Source: Spiroplasma litorale
GTDB taxonomy: Bacteria > Bacillota_I > Bacilli_A > Mycoplasmatales > Mycoplasmataceae
Direction: 5' to 3'
DNA: 64,000 bases
NCBI RefSeq assembly: GCF_001267155.1
Contig: NZ_CP012357.1
Location: forward strand, 682,001-746,000
Shown here in pieces: positions 10,087-21,953 of this stretch (position 1 is the stretch's first letter; the number at the start of each line of letters is the position of its first letter). Below the pieces are notes generated by a model that worked only from the letters and a program-made list of their open reading frames with translations, did no database searches and had not been told where the DNA came from. A program made the translations under genes and the position numbers.

Positions 10087-12291
10087 TTAAACTAATTTTG
10101 GTTTAATTATGTTTTCTTTTATTTCCAAATTGTGTATGTTATTAAAATATAGATTTTTAAAATTATCTAAATTATTTAATTTTATAAACTCAATTTTGCT
10201 AACATATTTAACAATGTTATTATAATACTTTATTGTTTCGTCTGAAATTTCTTTTTGACTAACTTCAAGTTCTTTTACTAAGACATTAAATTTATCTTTT
10301 AAAATATTAATTTTACTTAATCTTCAATCATTTTCATTAGATTGTTTAATTAAAATATTTCCTTTTTCTTTTTTTTCGCTATTACTCATAAGCAACATTT
10401 TTTGTCCTTTATTAAATAATGAAGCATTTCTACTTTCTCTTAACTCTAAAAATCTATTTATACTATATTCTATATTTGTTTTTTTAATACTTAATTTATA
10501 GTGTTTTTTAGTTTTTGGTGCTAGTTCTTTTAGAGTGTTCAATGTTTTTATTATTTCTTGATAAGTACTATTTAATTCTATTTGTCTATCTGATCTAATT
10601 TCTTTAAGGTTTTTTATTAAATCTTTATTTAAATCCTTATCTTTTATATCGTTTTTTATATTAGAAATAAGTTGTAATAATTTAGGTTCTAAAATTTTAT
10701 TTATTTTTAATAATTCATCTTTTAATGTTTTTATTTCATTAATTAATTCTTCTTTATTACAATTTTTTTTGTTTGAGCTTTTAATTAATTTTATTAATCC
10801 TTGAGCGGAAAAATCATTTAATCCTTTTAAATGTTCTGATTTTGCAAGTTTTTTTGTTGTTTTAATTGCTAATGATTTTTCTGTTTTTTCTTCTCTTCAT
10901 AAAAAGAAAGTTATTAAAATACCTAAAGATAAAGAAGCTAAGTCTATTACAATAGCTAATATCAAATCATCAGTATATGCTAAGAAACCAACAATTCCAC
11001 CTAATCCGGCTAAATTATCAAGCGTTACTTTAAATATACCAATTAATCAACCTCCTATTCCACCTGCTAGAACACCAGTTAAAAATGGAATACCTTTTGG
11101 TAAATTAACCCCGTATATACATGATTCTGTTGGACCCGAAATTACTCCCGGTAATGCGGCAACAAATGCAGCAGATCTATCGATTGCTTTTTTTGATTTT
11201 ATTCCAACTGCAATTGTTGCACCCATTTGTGCTCATGCGGCTGCAAATGCAGCTGCTAAAAATATTGACGGATTATTGTTTACTGTTAAATCAGCTACAG
11301 CTGCAAAGAATAATATGTTATGAACACCTAATACAACAAGCGGTTGTCAAGTAATTCCAACAATTAATGCTCCAATTCCTATCGGTAAATTCATAAACCA
11401 ATTAAATGCATTTAATAATGCATTTTCAATTATTCCCATTATAGGACCCATTATAAAGAATGCTAATAATCCACCTATTAATAATGTTAAAAAAGGATTT
11501 AATATAAAATTGGCTACGGGGTTGAAATATTTTTCTATTGCTTTTTGCATATAAGCAATTATTATTCCCATAACAATAAATACCAATATTGTTGAATAAA
11601 ATGGTTTTAAAGTTATTTGTCAATTTCCTAATTTTATTAAATCTAATCCGCTTTCAGGTATTATTGGCGAAACCATTATCAATGATAATGCAACTGCTGT
11701 TGGTACTTTTCCACCCAAATACCTTACAACAGATCACATAGCTACAACACCCATCATTTTAAATCCGGTTGAAGCAATGATGTTAAGTACATAATCAAAT
11801 ATATTATAATCTACACCTAATATTGCACCAGCTTTAGTTGGATCAGAACCAATTTTTGTTCTTATTAATAATTGTTGAAAAGCCATTATTAGACCAACTC
11901 CAATTAAAAAAGGAATTAATGGACCAAAAAATGCTGATACTGATTTTATAAATTTTCTTCATAATGATATATTTTTATCTTGAACAATTTTTTTAGCATT
12001 GAAATCTGATGTATTTTGAGATTTAGTCACAGTAGTCGTAAGATTACTTTTTAAACTTTCTGTAATTTTAGAAACCTCAGCTCCAATAATTAATTGAAGT
12101 TCTCCATTTGATCATAATGCACCTTTTATATTTGAAATTGTCTTTAATTCATTTAATTTAGCTAAATCCTGATTGAATAATGATAGTCTCATTCTTGTTG
12201 CACAATGATAGACATCTTTAACGTTATCAGGACCACCAATTTTATCTAAAATATTTTGAACTAAAATATCTTTTTTTTCAATTTTACCCAT
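10087..12291 (-). CDS. PTS EIIBC permease with long C-terminal coiled-coil tail
   Basis: A 734-residue PTS permease of the glucose/sucrose superfamily. EIIB comes first, with phosphorylated Cys30 in VYHCATRMRLS and a GELQLIIGAEV segment. EIIC follows from about residue 100 with about ten membrane segments and the loop GALIVGITWQPLVVLGVHNI. There is no EIIA, so a separate EIIA-Glc would be needed. From about residue 462 (FLWREEKTEKSLAIKTTKKL) to the end the protein is Lys/Glu/Asn-rich and predicted helical or coiled coil, roughly 270 residues that normal EIIBC proteins of about 480 lack. The ribosome site AAAGGA precedes ATG 12291. It lies between deoR (38 bp) and pfkB (25 bp), which suggests a ketohexose-type substrate. 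Confidence 0.88.
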
Positions 12292-12329
12292 AAATAAAAG
12301 TCCTTTCTTAAAACTAGAAAGGATACAAT

Positions 12330-13067
12330 CTATTCCACTAAAATTGTATTTCCTTTAAAGTCAGAAGGTCTTTGTTCAGTAATTAGAGAAGTTTTTTTAT
12401 TATATGAAACTTTAATTCTGTTTTTAGAGTTAAATTTACTAGAATCCATTAGTAGATATGAATTTTCAGTATTACTGATCACTTTTTCTTTTATTATAGC
12501 TTCTTGTATATTTGTTGTATAAAACTCATTATTATCATAATTATTCATTCCTATAAATGCTTTATCAAAATAAAAATTATCTAAGAATTTTAAAGATAGT
12601 TCACCTGCTGTTGCATGTGTAGATGGAATTATAGTTCCTCCCACTAAACATACATCAATATCCAATTCTAAAAGTTCCATAGCAATTGAATATCCATTTG
12701 TAACAATTGTAAGATTTTTATCTACTAAATATTTTAGCATTTGTTTAGTAGATGTACCAGTATCTATAAAAACTAAATCACCGTCATCAATTAATTCAAC
12801 TGCTTTTTTAGCAATTTTATCTTTTATATGAATATTTACTAAGTTTTTTTCTTCATCAAAATGCTCTTGCATTTTTTTTACATTATTTTTTAATGATTTA
12901 GCACCACCATAAACTTTTATTAATAAACCTTCATTGTGTAATTCGTTAATATCTGTAATGATAGTTTGAATTGTTGAATTTGTTTCATTTGCTAGGTTAA
13001 TATTTTTTACAAATCCTTTTTTATTAATTATGTTTAAAATTTTTTCTCTTCTCTCATCTTTTAACAA
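12330..13067 (-). CDS. DeoR-family sugar operon repressor
   Basis: A 245-residue DeoR/FruR/LacR-type regulator. The N-terminus has the DeoR helix-turn-helix (DERREKILNIINKKGFVKNI, then NETNSTIQTIITDINELHNEG), followed by the sugar-phosphate-binding domain with DDGDLVFIDTGTSTKQM, LTIVTNGYSIAMEL and VCLVGGTI. It is the first gene of the PTS-pfkB operon and is divergent from the aldolase gene, so it probably represses both units through the repeated site at 13100-13159. A phosphorylated ketohexose is the likely inducer (family knowledge). Confidence 0.92.
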   Translation of the reverse strand: MLKDERREKILNIINKKGFVKNINLANETNSTIQTIITDINELHNEGLLIKVYGGAKSLKNNVKKMQEHFDEEKNLVNIHIKDKIAKKAVELIDDGDLVFIDTGTSTKQMLKYLVDKNLTIVTNGYSIAMELLELDIDVCLVGGTIIPSTHATAGELSLKFLDNFYFDKAFIGMNNYDNNEFYTTNIQEAIIKEKVISNTENSYLLMDSSKFNSKNRIKVSYNKKTSLITEQRPSDFKGNTILVE

Positions 13068-13099
13068 AGAAATCCCCCTAACTTAATAATACTATTAAA

Positions 13100-13159
13100 T
13101 TTAAAAAAGTTTAAAAATATTTAAAAATATTTAATAAAGTTTAAAATAGTTTATAAATA
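13100..13159. promoter_or_regulatory. Six 10-bp direct repeats between deoR and aldolase
   Basis: Six consecutive 10-mers with consensus TTTAAAAATA/G run without a gap: TTTAAAAAAG, TTTAAAAATA twice, TTTAATAAAG, TTTAAAATAG, TTTATAAATA. The period is one helical turn, so the A-tracts are in phase, which is expected to bend the DNA and places each site on the same face. It is probably the DeoR operator covering both promoters. Confidence 0.6.
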
Positions 13160-13203
13160 TAGTATTATTTATTTATACATAATTTATTATAAGGAGAAAT
13201 TAT

Positions 13204-14049
13204 ATGAAAGCAATGTTAAAAGATGAATTAATAAAAGCAAAAAAAGGTAAATATGCGGTTCCTGCATTTAATTTTGATAACTTAGAAATGATGAAAGGAA
13301 TTATTGAAGCGGCTGAGGAAGAGAAATCACCTGTGATATTAATGGTTACAGAAAGTGCTGCCAAATATATGGGTCTTGATTATGTATTCTCATTTGCACT
13401 AACAGCTGCAATAAATGCAACTGTACCAGTAGTTCTTCATTGAGATCATGGTTTTGATATTGAACTTATCAAAAAGGCAGTTGATGCAGGGTTTTCAAGT
13501 GTAATGCTGGATTCTTCATTAAAACCTTTTGATGAAAATATTAAAGAAACGCTTGAAGTTGTAAATTATGCAAGAAATAAAGGTGTTGATGTGGAATCAG
13601 AAATTGGTCATGTTGGTGGAAAAGAAGATGATAGAAACTCAGCGTTAAATGGTTATACAGATGTAAATGAAGCTTTAGAATTTGAAAAACAAACAAAAAT
13701 TGATGCATTAGCAATTGCTATTGGTACAAGTCATGGTTTATTCAAAGGAGAAATTAAACTTCAATTTGAAATACTAGATGAATTAAATAAAAAAATAAAA
13801 ACCCCTCTTGTATTACACGGTTCTAGTCAAGTTCCGCTTGAAGATTTAAAAAAAGCAATTAGCTTAGGTATAACAAAAATAAATATTGGCACTGATTTAA
13901 AAATCGCTTGTGCTGAAGGAATCAAAAAATGATTTAATGATAATCCAAATGGATATGATGCAAGAAAATATGGTAGAAATGCAGTTGATTTTGTTAAAAT
14001 AGAAGCTAAAAAGAAAATTATTGCTTTTGGTTCAAATGGTAAAGCATAA
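13204..14049 (+). CDS. fba: Class II fructose/tagatose-bisphosphate aldolase
   Basis: A 281-residue class II aldolase that splits a ketohexose bisphosphate into DHAP and glyceraldehyde-3-phosphate. Visible motifs are the start KGKYAVPAFNFDNLEMMKGI, the zinc/catalytic region VPVVLHWDHG (His and Asp; Trp by TGA), ESEIGHVGG, LVLHGSSQVP and GITKINIGTDLKIA. The ribosome site AAGGAG precedes ATG 13204. It stands alone with its own terminator, divergent from deoR-PTS-pfkB, so it acts on the kinase product and also serves central glycolysis. Fructose and tagatose bisphosphate forms cannot be separated reliably here. Confidence 0.93.
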
Positions 14050-14121
14050 AGTAAATTTTTACTTATAATTTATTATAATTATTAATACTATTTAATTTAG
14101 TTAAAATAAAAAACCTAAACA

Positions 14122-14148
14122 AACCAGTTAAAAATACTGGTTTTTTTT
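14122..14148 (+). terminator. Terminator after aldolase
   Basis: Stem AACCAGT / ACTGGTT around a short A-rich loop, followed by a run of eight T, 73 bp after the aldolase stop. Confidence 0.85.
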
Positions 14149-14307
14149 GCTAAAAAATAAATACATTAAAAATATAGCAACAAGATTAAAAAAATATATT
14201 AGTTAATAGGCAAAAAATAATTAAAAATTAATCTAACCAATTTTTAATAATTTTTTTATATATAACTTAAATTAATATAATTATAAAATACTATTGGAGG
14301 TACTAAA

Positions 14308-14793
14308 ATGAAGAAAGAGAAAAAATATCCAAATTATTTATTTTTATGATTTTATTATATATCTATATTTATATTCGTTTTATTGCTGTATTTTTTATCC
14401 ATACTTGCAATAAGTTTATTTTCTTCACTAATCGTAATAGATTTTATTGAAAAATTATTAATAAATTTAAAAGTAAATTGAACTTTTGAAACTTATATGT
14501 ATATTGTTTCAGCTATTACTGCGTTTATTTTTAATTTATTTTTAATAACATTTAGAATATCGAAAGTATTTAAGTTTATTAATAAAATTTGAATATCTAA
14601 AAATAATTTTATTCTTTTTGATGTTCATTTTAAATTATACGAAAAAGAAAAAGAACTAATTAACAAAGCAAAACAGTTTAACTCATTTAACAAAAATAAA
14701 CTTGAGGAAAAGATATTGAATATAGATAATAAAATTGAAGTTTACTTAAATAAGAGATTACAAATAGAAAATAAAAATATTATAAAAAATTAA
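14308..14793 (+). CDS. Small membrane protein with charged tail, unknown function
   Basis: A 161-residue protein that is open only with TGA as Trp. GGAGG precedes ATG 14308. Two strongly hydrophobic blocks (residues about 14-50 and 66-86) are followed by a Lys/Glu/Asn-rich helical tail from about residue 105. No recognised domain. It is a single-gene unit between the aldolase terminator and a convergent terminator. The layout of membrane part plus charged tail resembles, in miniature, the tailed PTS proteins nearby, but no homology is claimed. Confidence 0.7.
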
Positions 14794-14845
14794 AATCTTA
14801 CTCTTTTATTCAAATTTAACTATTTACACTAAAACTTATTAAATA

Positions 14846-14891
14846 TTCAAAAAAAATACATTATAAATATTTATAATGTATTTTTTTTGAA
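14846..14891. terminator. Perfect 46-bp palindromic bidirectional terminator
   Basis: A perfect palindrome, TTC A8 TACATTATAAATA and its reverse complement, lies between the convergent membrane-protein and GH1 genes. A-runs and T-runs flank both sides, so it can end transcription from either strand. Confidence 0.85.
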
Positions 14892-14903
14892 TTATATTTT
14901 ATA

Positions 14904-16367
14904 TTATCAAAGTTTACTTCCATTACTGTCAGACATTAATTTAAATCATTTTCCTGACTCTTTTATTTTTCTCGATTTATCCCCTTTTCCAAAATCATCA
15001 ATATTTACAAAAATTAAGCCATATCGTTTAGACATTTCTTTTGATGACATACTAACTAAATCAATAGCTGTTCACATTGTATAACCTATACATTCAACAC
15101 CATCTTCATAAATAGCTAATAAAATATTTTTCAAGTGATTTTTTAAATATTCAATTCTGTAAGTGTCATTTAATGTGTCATTATTAACATCTCATTTTTC
15201 ATCAACACCAATTCCATTTTCAACAATCATTAAAGGTTTTTTATATTTATAATATAATTCATTCATAAAAATTCTTATACCAATTGGATCAATATCTCAA
15301 CCTCATTCAGTTGATTCTAAAAATTTATTTTTAATTCCTGTTTCATATTTAACTAAATTAGTAGAATTGTCAATAAATTTATTTAAACAAGATGAATAAT
15401 AAGAAAATGAAATATAATCAACTGTGTTATTAGACAATATTTTTAATTCTTCTTCATTATAATCTAGTTTTATATTATTAAATGCAAAGTATTTTCACAT
15501 GTATTTTGGATATTTTCCATCTGCAATTACATCATAGAAAAATCATTTATTTATTTGAGAATATTTTAAGTTAGCTAGAGCATCTTTTGGGTCTGGACTT
15601 GCAGCATATGAATGTGATGCAGCGTTCATTGAACCAACCTTATTTTCAGGATTTATTTCTTTTGCTAGTTTTACACATAAAGCTTGTGCTACAAATTGAT
15701 TATGAACAGCATTATATAATTTTTCTAATCTATTTGGATCATTTTCATCAATTGTAAATCCTGCGCCAGTATAGCTTGAATGAAGTGTTAAATTTATTTC
15801 ATTAAAACCAATTCAATATGTTGTATATTCTTTAAATTCATTAAAAACTACTTTACAATACTCTAAGAATTTATTAATTGATTGTTTATTTAAAAAACCA
15901 TTATATTCTTCAAGTAATCATATAGGATAATCATAATGAGATAAAGTTAAAACAAGCTTTATATTATGTTTTTTTGCACATTCAAATATTCTTTTATAAT
16001 GTTGAATTGCAAGATCATTTACAACTCCATCACTTTTTGGAATGATTCTGCTTCATGAAATTGAAGTTCTAAAAGTATTTAAACCAACTTTTTTAAACAA
16101 CTTAAAATCTTCTTCATAATTATTATAAAAATCTATACCTCATCTAAATGGAAAAATACCATCATTATTATTTTTATTTTTTAAATATTCTTCAGTTGAC
16201 ATTTCTAACCAATTTAGTTTTGTATCTTTTCTGTCTAGATTTGGATTATAAGTTTTAAAATCTGCTACACACAAACCCTTCCCATCTTGGTCATATGCAC
16301 CTTCATATTGTGTTGAAGCTGCAGCACCACCAAACATAAAATCTTTTGGAAATTTGTAATTCTTCAT
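14904..16367 (-). CDS. GH1 6-phospho-beta-glucosidase
   Basis: A 487-residue glycoside hydrolase family 1 enzyme. It starts KFPKDFMFGGAAASTQYEGA, has the acid/base Glu in GFNEINLTLH near residue 187 and the nucleophile Glu in MIVENGIG near residue 384, and the C-terminal GYTMWTAIDLVSMSS typical of 6-phospho-beta-glucosidases. It is cytoplasmic and cleaves phosphorylated beta-glucosides delivered by the PTS. Its ATG overlaps the PTS stop codon by one base (TAATG), and the ribosome site GGAGCT lies inside the PTS gene, so the two are tightly coupled. Confidence 0.94.
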
Positions 16368-18901
16368 TATTTAGCTCCTTTATTTTTATATTCTTTAAAG
16401 ATATTTTTTTCTTCTTTATTCATTCCATATAATCTAGTATCTTCATAACCATATGATATATCTACTGAATGAATTGCATTTCAATATCCATTTTTAAAAT
16501 TATTTATATAAGGTATGTTAAATTTATTATCAATTTCATTTATTTTTTGTGAAACAATATTTTCAACACTTTTTATTTTTTCATTATAAGCGTCAATTAT
16601 TTGTTTATTATTTTTTGTATATTCTTGTTTATCAAATACTAATTTTGTTTTAATTTCAGCTAAAGAATAATTATTATACACTTTAACTAATCCTTCTTTT
16701 TTCTCAATACTTTTAGTATCATTTTTATTTTCAAGTCTTGATATTTTTTTATACATATTTTTTTTGAAATTATCTTCTTTTTGTTCAACTTTCAATAATT
16801 TATTTTCTATTTTTGTTACATATTGTAAGTATTTTTCATAATTAGCCAGTTCTTTTTTACTGTTTAAATATTCTTTATTAATAAACTCTAATTCTGATTT
16901 AACATCTATATTTTGTTTAAAGTTTAAACTAAATATATGTTTTTTTAATTTATTAGATATTTTTTTAGCATACTTATACTCCATGATTCTTTCTCTATAA
17001 AAAAGCATAGAAAGCAGTATTCCTGAACCTAAACTGACGAGTGATCCAATAACAAAATACAATTGATCAAGTCCATCTAATCCCATAGGATATAGTATTC
17101 CATCACCAACAAGTCTTTTTAGTTTAGCACCCAATATTCCCATTACAAGTCCACCAAATGCACCTGAAACACAACCAACTAAAAATGGTCTACCTTTAGG
17201 AATGTTTACACTATATAAAATAGTTTCAGTTATTCCAAAAGTTGCACTTGGTAAAGTTCCAATTATAATTGTTTTAAAATTTCAGTTTTTAGTCATTATT
17301 AATACACCAATTGCAGCACCAATTTGACCTCAAACTGCAGCTTGTCCACCTGGTAGTATTAAACTTTCAGCACCAGGAACACCCGCTAATAATTGTGCTT
17401 GTAATGTAACATAAACCGCAACATGTACACCCATAAGAACTAATGGTTGTATTATAAATGCAAATATTGCAACCCCAATTCCTATTGGTCAATTTTCTAC
17501 AAACCCAATTGCTTTAGCAACACCAATTTCAACTAATGATAATAGTGGTCCTAGAATGAATAAAGTAGGAAGTATTGTAATTAGTATTACTAGAGGATAT
17601 CTAAATACAACATCAACTGTTGTAGGCATTCAAGTTTTAATTCATTTATCAACATATGTTGATAAAAAACCAATCAATATAAATGGTAGAATTGAACCTT
17701 CATATGATCTAACAGTTACTGGAAAGTTTCCTATATTAAATAAAAATCAACCTGAAACTCCATAATTTTTATCTATTACATATGTACCAAATTTATATAA
17801 ATTTGGGTCCGACACTCCAGCTTGGAAATAAAATCTTGATACAAGTAGCAACCCTAAAAGTGCACCCAATAAAATATTTCCACCCAAATATTTAACTGTA
17901 TTCATACAAAAGAATACACCCACTAATACTAGACCTGTTTTACTTAATATTTTCATTATTGTAGAAAACATATTTGAATCATCATTTGCATTAATAACAT
18001 TAGTAGCCGCAAACAAAGCATATATTGCAGATAGAATTCCTGAAGCTAAAATTATAGGAACATTAGGAGCCATTATAGCTGTTATTACTCCTAAAGCTCT
18101 TTTTGAGAAAGGTGGTTTTAGTTTTGTTTTAGCTGATTTATTATTAATGTTTTTATCCATATTAATAATTTCATCTTTAACTTTGTAACACTCACCACCA
18201 ATTATAATTTGTAGCTCTAAACCATTTCAAACTACACCTTTTACAAGTTTGTTTTTTTCTATTTGTTTAATATCTACTTTTTCTTTATCAATGATAGAAA
18301 ATCTCAATCTAGTCATACAATTATAAACATCTTTGTAATTTTGTTTACCACCAATATTTTTTATAAAATATTCTGCTGCAATTAAGTATTTAGATTTATA
18401 TAGTTTTAAGTCATCATTATTTAAAGCTTTTTCATCTTTTTCTTCATAACAAACTTCAAATAATACATCACCTTTTTTTACATCACCACTTTTTAAATTA
18501 GTTATATCATATTCATAATCACCACTTATTGTAATTGGAGTAGCAATGCTTATTTCATTTTTTTTAATTAGTTCTAAATCAACATTAACAACAAGTTTAT
18601 TTAAATCAACTTCTTCTCCCTCAACAACTTTAGTATCAAAAGGTTTACCTTTTAATTTAACTGTATCTAATCCCATATGCATTAATATTTGATTTTTAAA
18701 ATTACTATTTTGAAAAAAATATGCGTGTTTTGTATCAAATATTTGTACAACATTTCCACAATCTAATATAGAATAAAAATTATTATTTTTAGGATAAAAG
18801 ACAATTCCTTTACCTAAAAAACCTTCTGAAAAAACACCATCATTTAATTTAGAAAGTTCTTCTACACTACCATCACATGGGGCAAAAACCTTTAAGTACA
18901 T
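16367..18901 (-). CDS. Beta-glucoside PTS EIIABC with coiled-coil tail
   Basis: An 844-residue three-domain PTS permease in the order A-B-C. EIIA: the phosphorylated His75 in ILMHMGLDTVKLKG and the supporting His59 in TKHA. EIIB: Cys195 in VYNCMTRLRFS. EIIC starts near residue 255 and holds about ten membrane segments, with FIIQPLVLMGVHVAVYVTLQ as the conserved loop. From about residue 637 onward (YRERIMEYKYAKKISNKLKK) about 207 residues are Lys/Glu/Asn-rich and helical; standard BglF-type proteins end near residue 620-640. The gene precedes the GH1 gene with a one-base overlap, which supports beta-glucoside uptake. No anti-terminator gene is adjacent. Confidence 0.9.
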
Positions 18902-18954
18902 ATATACCTCCTTGTTTATATTTAATAATTTTAATAATCTAAAAACAATAATAA

Positions 18955-18983
18955 AAAAGTACTATCATAATGATAGTACTTTT
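18955..18983 (-). terminator. Terminator at end of MerR-like gene
   Basis: Stem AAAAGTACTATCA / TGATAGTACTTT with a 3-bp loop, followed on the minus strand by a T-run. It overlaps the last codons of the gene ending at 18982 and isolates the PTS-GH1 operon. Confidence 0.8.
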
Positions 18984-19566
18984 AATTTTGACAACACCAT
19001 ATTAATGAATGTTTAAATAATTCTGGTCCATAATTGTAGTTAAGCCTATTTTTGATTTGTTTAACATATCTTGGATCTGTAGTTCATCATTTAAATAAAC
19101 ACAAAAAATGTAATCTGTTGTAATTGTTAATATTATTTCTTAAAAATGTTTTAATTTCATTAAAACAATAATATAGTTTTTCAATATTACTTTTTTCAAT
19201 ATAGTTACTAAACTCTAAAAATATGTTATTTCTAATTAATTTTATTTCCTTTTTTAAACCATCATTTTCATATCATAATTTTCTATAATTATACATTTCA
19301 AACATAACAGCCTTACCCAATGATTCTGATTTAAAATAACCAAAGGTATCTCTATCTACTTCTAATGTATTATGTTTAATGTATTTATTAAAGTTCAATT
19401 CAAACTTGATACATAGTTCTTTTTCTTTTTGTAAATAATAAATAAAGATACTATTTATATCTTCTATAGATAAATTATCAATAATGATTTTGATGTCATC
19501 TAAACTGAATCCTATTTCCATTAAAAATTTAACTCGATACAATATCAAAATAGAATTATCATCCAT
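18982..19566 (-). CDS. MerR-like regulator lacking a recognisable HTH start
   Basis: A 194-residue protein, open with TGA as Trp. Its first 40 residues (DDNSILILYRVKFLMEIGFSLDDIKIIIDN) match the second half of a MerR DNA-binding domain, the L..I..L...GFSL.DIK pattern, but the preceding helix-turn-helix of about 30-40 residues is missing. In the same frame upstream a TAA lies 36 bp before the ATG, with 27 further open codons beyond it, so the 5' end may have been lost to a nonsense mutation. The remainder is a helical region ending in FKWWTTDPRYVKQIKNRLNY. It is either a truncated regulator or a partner protein without DNA binding. Confidence 0.55.
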
Positions 19567-19921
19567 TTGAAGTTTATTGTCTTTGATAATACTACTATCT
19601 TATACATTTTTGTTTATGTAGTTTTTTATTTGTTTTAAAGAACTATTTGTTTTATGTCTTACATATTTACTTTCATATTTTATAATAAATATATTTTATA
19701 ATATTATAGTATTATTAAAAATAATTAATATGCTAAATTATTAAAAAATCGGTATTTTAAACTAAAATAAAAATCTTAAAGCAACTAATAATATCTTATG
19801 ATATTCTGTTTTTTTGGCCTATTCCATTTACAACAAAAAAACCAAAGTATTTTGCTTGTCTACTTGGGCTATTTTTTATTATATTAAAATTATAATGAAA
19901 CTTTTAATAGTTTTTAATTTA
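19567..19921. other. Non-coding AT-rich gap with a short decayed reading frame
   Basis: No gene of normal size. On the minus strand around 19803-19880 a 25-codon open stretch encodes NSPSRQAKYFGFFVVNGIGQ and ends at TAA. It looks protein-like but is not recognised and has no start, so it may be a gene remnant. Confidence 0.35.
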
Positions 19922-21865
19922 TTATTTTGATGGTCCAATTATAGATAAATGTTTTCTATAATTTTTAATTTGGTCAATGTAATAAAATGTTTTTAAATTT
20001 GTTAATTTTTCATCTACTTCAAATTGTATATTCATAAAGTTAAGTTTTATGTTTCCATATATTTTATTAGATAAAAAACGTTCATATGCACCAAAACCAG
20101 TCTCTTTATTTGCATATATTAAATAATAAAGTTTTTCTCAATCAAAATTTCATTCATATATATCTTGCTGCCCATCATTTGTTATGTGATTTAAAAATAT
20201 GCTTTGAGATGAAACTTTTAACGATAATAAATCATTAAAATATTTATAACCAATTGCTGCGCCCTCTCCAGAACTTAGCGTTTCTCACAAATTTTTTTCA
20301 ATTCCTTCAACTTTTGGTACACCACTAAAATTAGATAAGCTAAATCCTTTTCAATTATAACCTTCACCAAATTTTCAAGCGTTATCCTCATTTACATTAT
20401 CTGGTCCAAAATTATATATTTCCTTCATACTCTCAATACCATTAGCTAAATTTTTATAAACCGAACTAAAGATTGCACTTTCTTCAAAAAAATTATTATC
20501 AAAATTAGCACTTGCTAAATTGTAATTTAAAATATTGTCTTCTGCGCTTAGTGAAGTTAATACATTTATGTTTGGTAAACTTTGTTCAAAATTAGATCCA
20601 ATTTTTAGCTTTAAATTTTTCAATGATAATGAGCCAACTCTAATGTTGTTTTTTAAGTTATCATAATTTTGAATTTGATTTTCATCTAGTTTAAATAAAT
20701 TTGAAACTTCTTTATTATTATTTAAAAACATTTTTTTGAAATTATTTTTTAAATATTCATATAAATTTGTGTTAACCATAGCAGTTCTATCACCATACAT
20801 TGTTACTTTTTTAGTTTGGACAAGTTCATTTTCTCTAAAAATGAAATCATAAAAATCTTTATTTGATACTGTATAATTCTCATTTATTTTATCATCACTT
20901 TTTCAATTAATTTTTTCTTCTACCGAACTAATAATTGAAAGATTTTTATACGATTCAAATATTTCTGAATTATTATTTTTTTCATTTATTACAAATTTAA
21001 TATTGTCCTCTAATTTATAATTAGTATTAAAATTATTTATTAAATCATCTTTAAATTTTTTACCATTAATATACTCTTTTAATAAAGCACTATATTTATC
21101 ATTTGTTATCCAGAAACTTTTTTTATCATTAATATTTAGTTTTTCATGTGTTATTTTAAACAAATCTTTATTTTTAATTGAGTCTAATAAGGCATCAGTT
21201 TTTAATTTATTAAAAATTTCATTTATTATACTATTTATTTGTTTATTATTTGTAATACCATAAACAAATCCGTTTGAAAAAGTTAAAAAACTTTGATTAT
21301 TACTAATATCTTTATATGAGACTTTTATATTATATTGAAATAATACATTAGCAGCTGTAATTGAATTTACTTGTGCAAAAGTAATAATGACTGATTTATA
21401 ATTTATATCTAATAAAATTTCATTTAAGCTTTCCAACTTAAATATTTTATACTTTTCTTCATTAAACAAATTGTTAATTAATTCACTTAATTTATCTCAT
21501 ACTAATAGTTTTTTTGTATCCTTTTCTAGAGCTGCCTTTTCTTCTTCTGCTAAATCTATTTCTTTACCTGTTGGATTTTGTTTATCTTTTAGAATACTTA
21601 ATCTTAAAAATTCATTTTTAAGTGTTGAATTACCATTGTCTAATTCATATAAATTTGATATATTTTCATTCAAATGATTATTTATTATGTTGTTTACGTT
21701 TTTTTCAAAATCTTTTAATAGACTTTGAAATTCATCTTTTGGATCATAATCACTACCATTATTATCATTATTAGTTCAAGGTAGAATAAAACTACAAGAA
21801 ACTGCAAGAGATGAAGATCCCGCAAGTAATGATAATGATAGTAATAATTTACACAGCTTTCTCAT
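19922..21865 (-). CDS. Large lipoprotein, unknown function
   Basis: A 647-residue surface lipoprotein. The signal peptide MRKLCKLLLSLSLLAGSSSL ends at a lipobox AVS-C, giving a predicted lipidated Cys at residue 24. The rest is Asn/Lys/Ile-rich without a recognised domain; the C-terminal third has aromatic-rich segments such as DIYEWNFDWEKLYYLIYANK. TGA codons read as Trp and no frame lesions are seen. A ribosome site GGAGGT lies upstream of ATG 21865. Its neighbours are other lipoproteins and an IS element, typical of a variable surface-protein region. No function can be assigned. Confidence 0.8.
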
Positions 21866-21953
21866 AATACCTCCATATATATTAACAATTAACTATATAT
21901 TACTAAATATTGCATTAAAATGCAATATTGTGATTAATGTGCTGCAAAATCTT

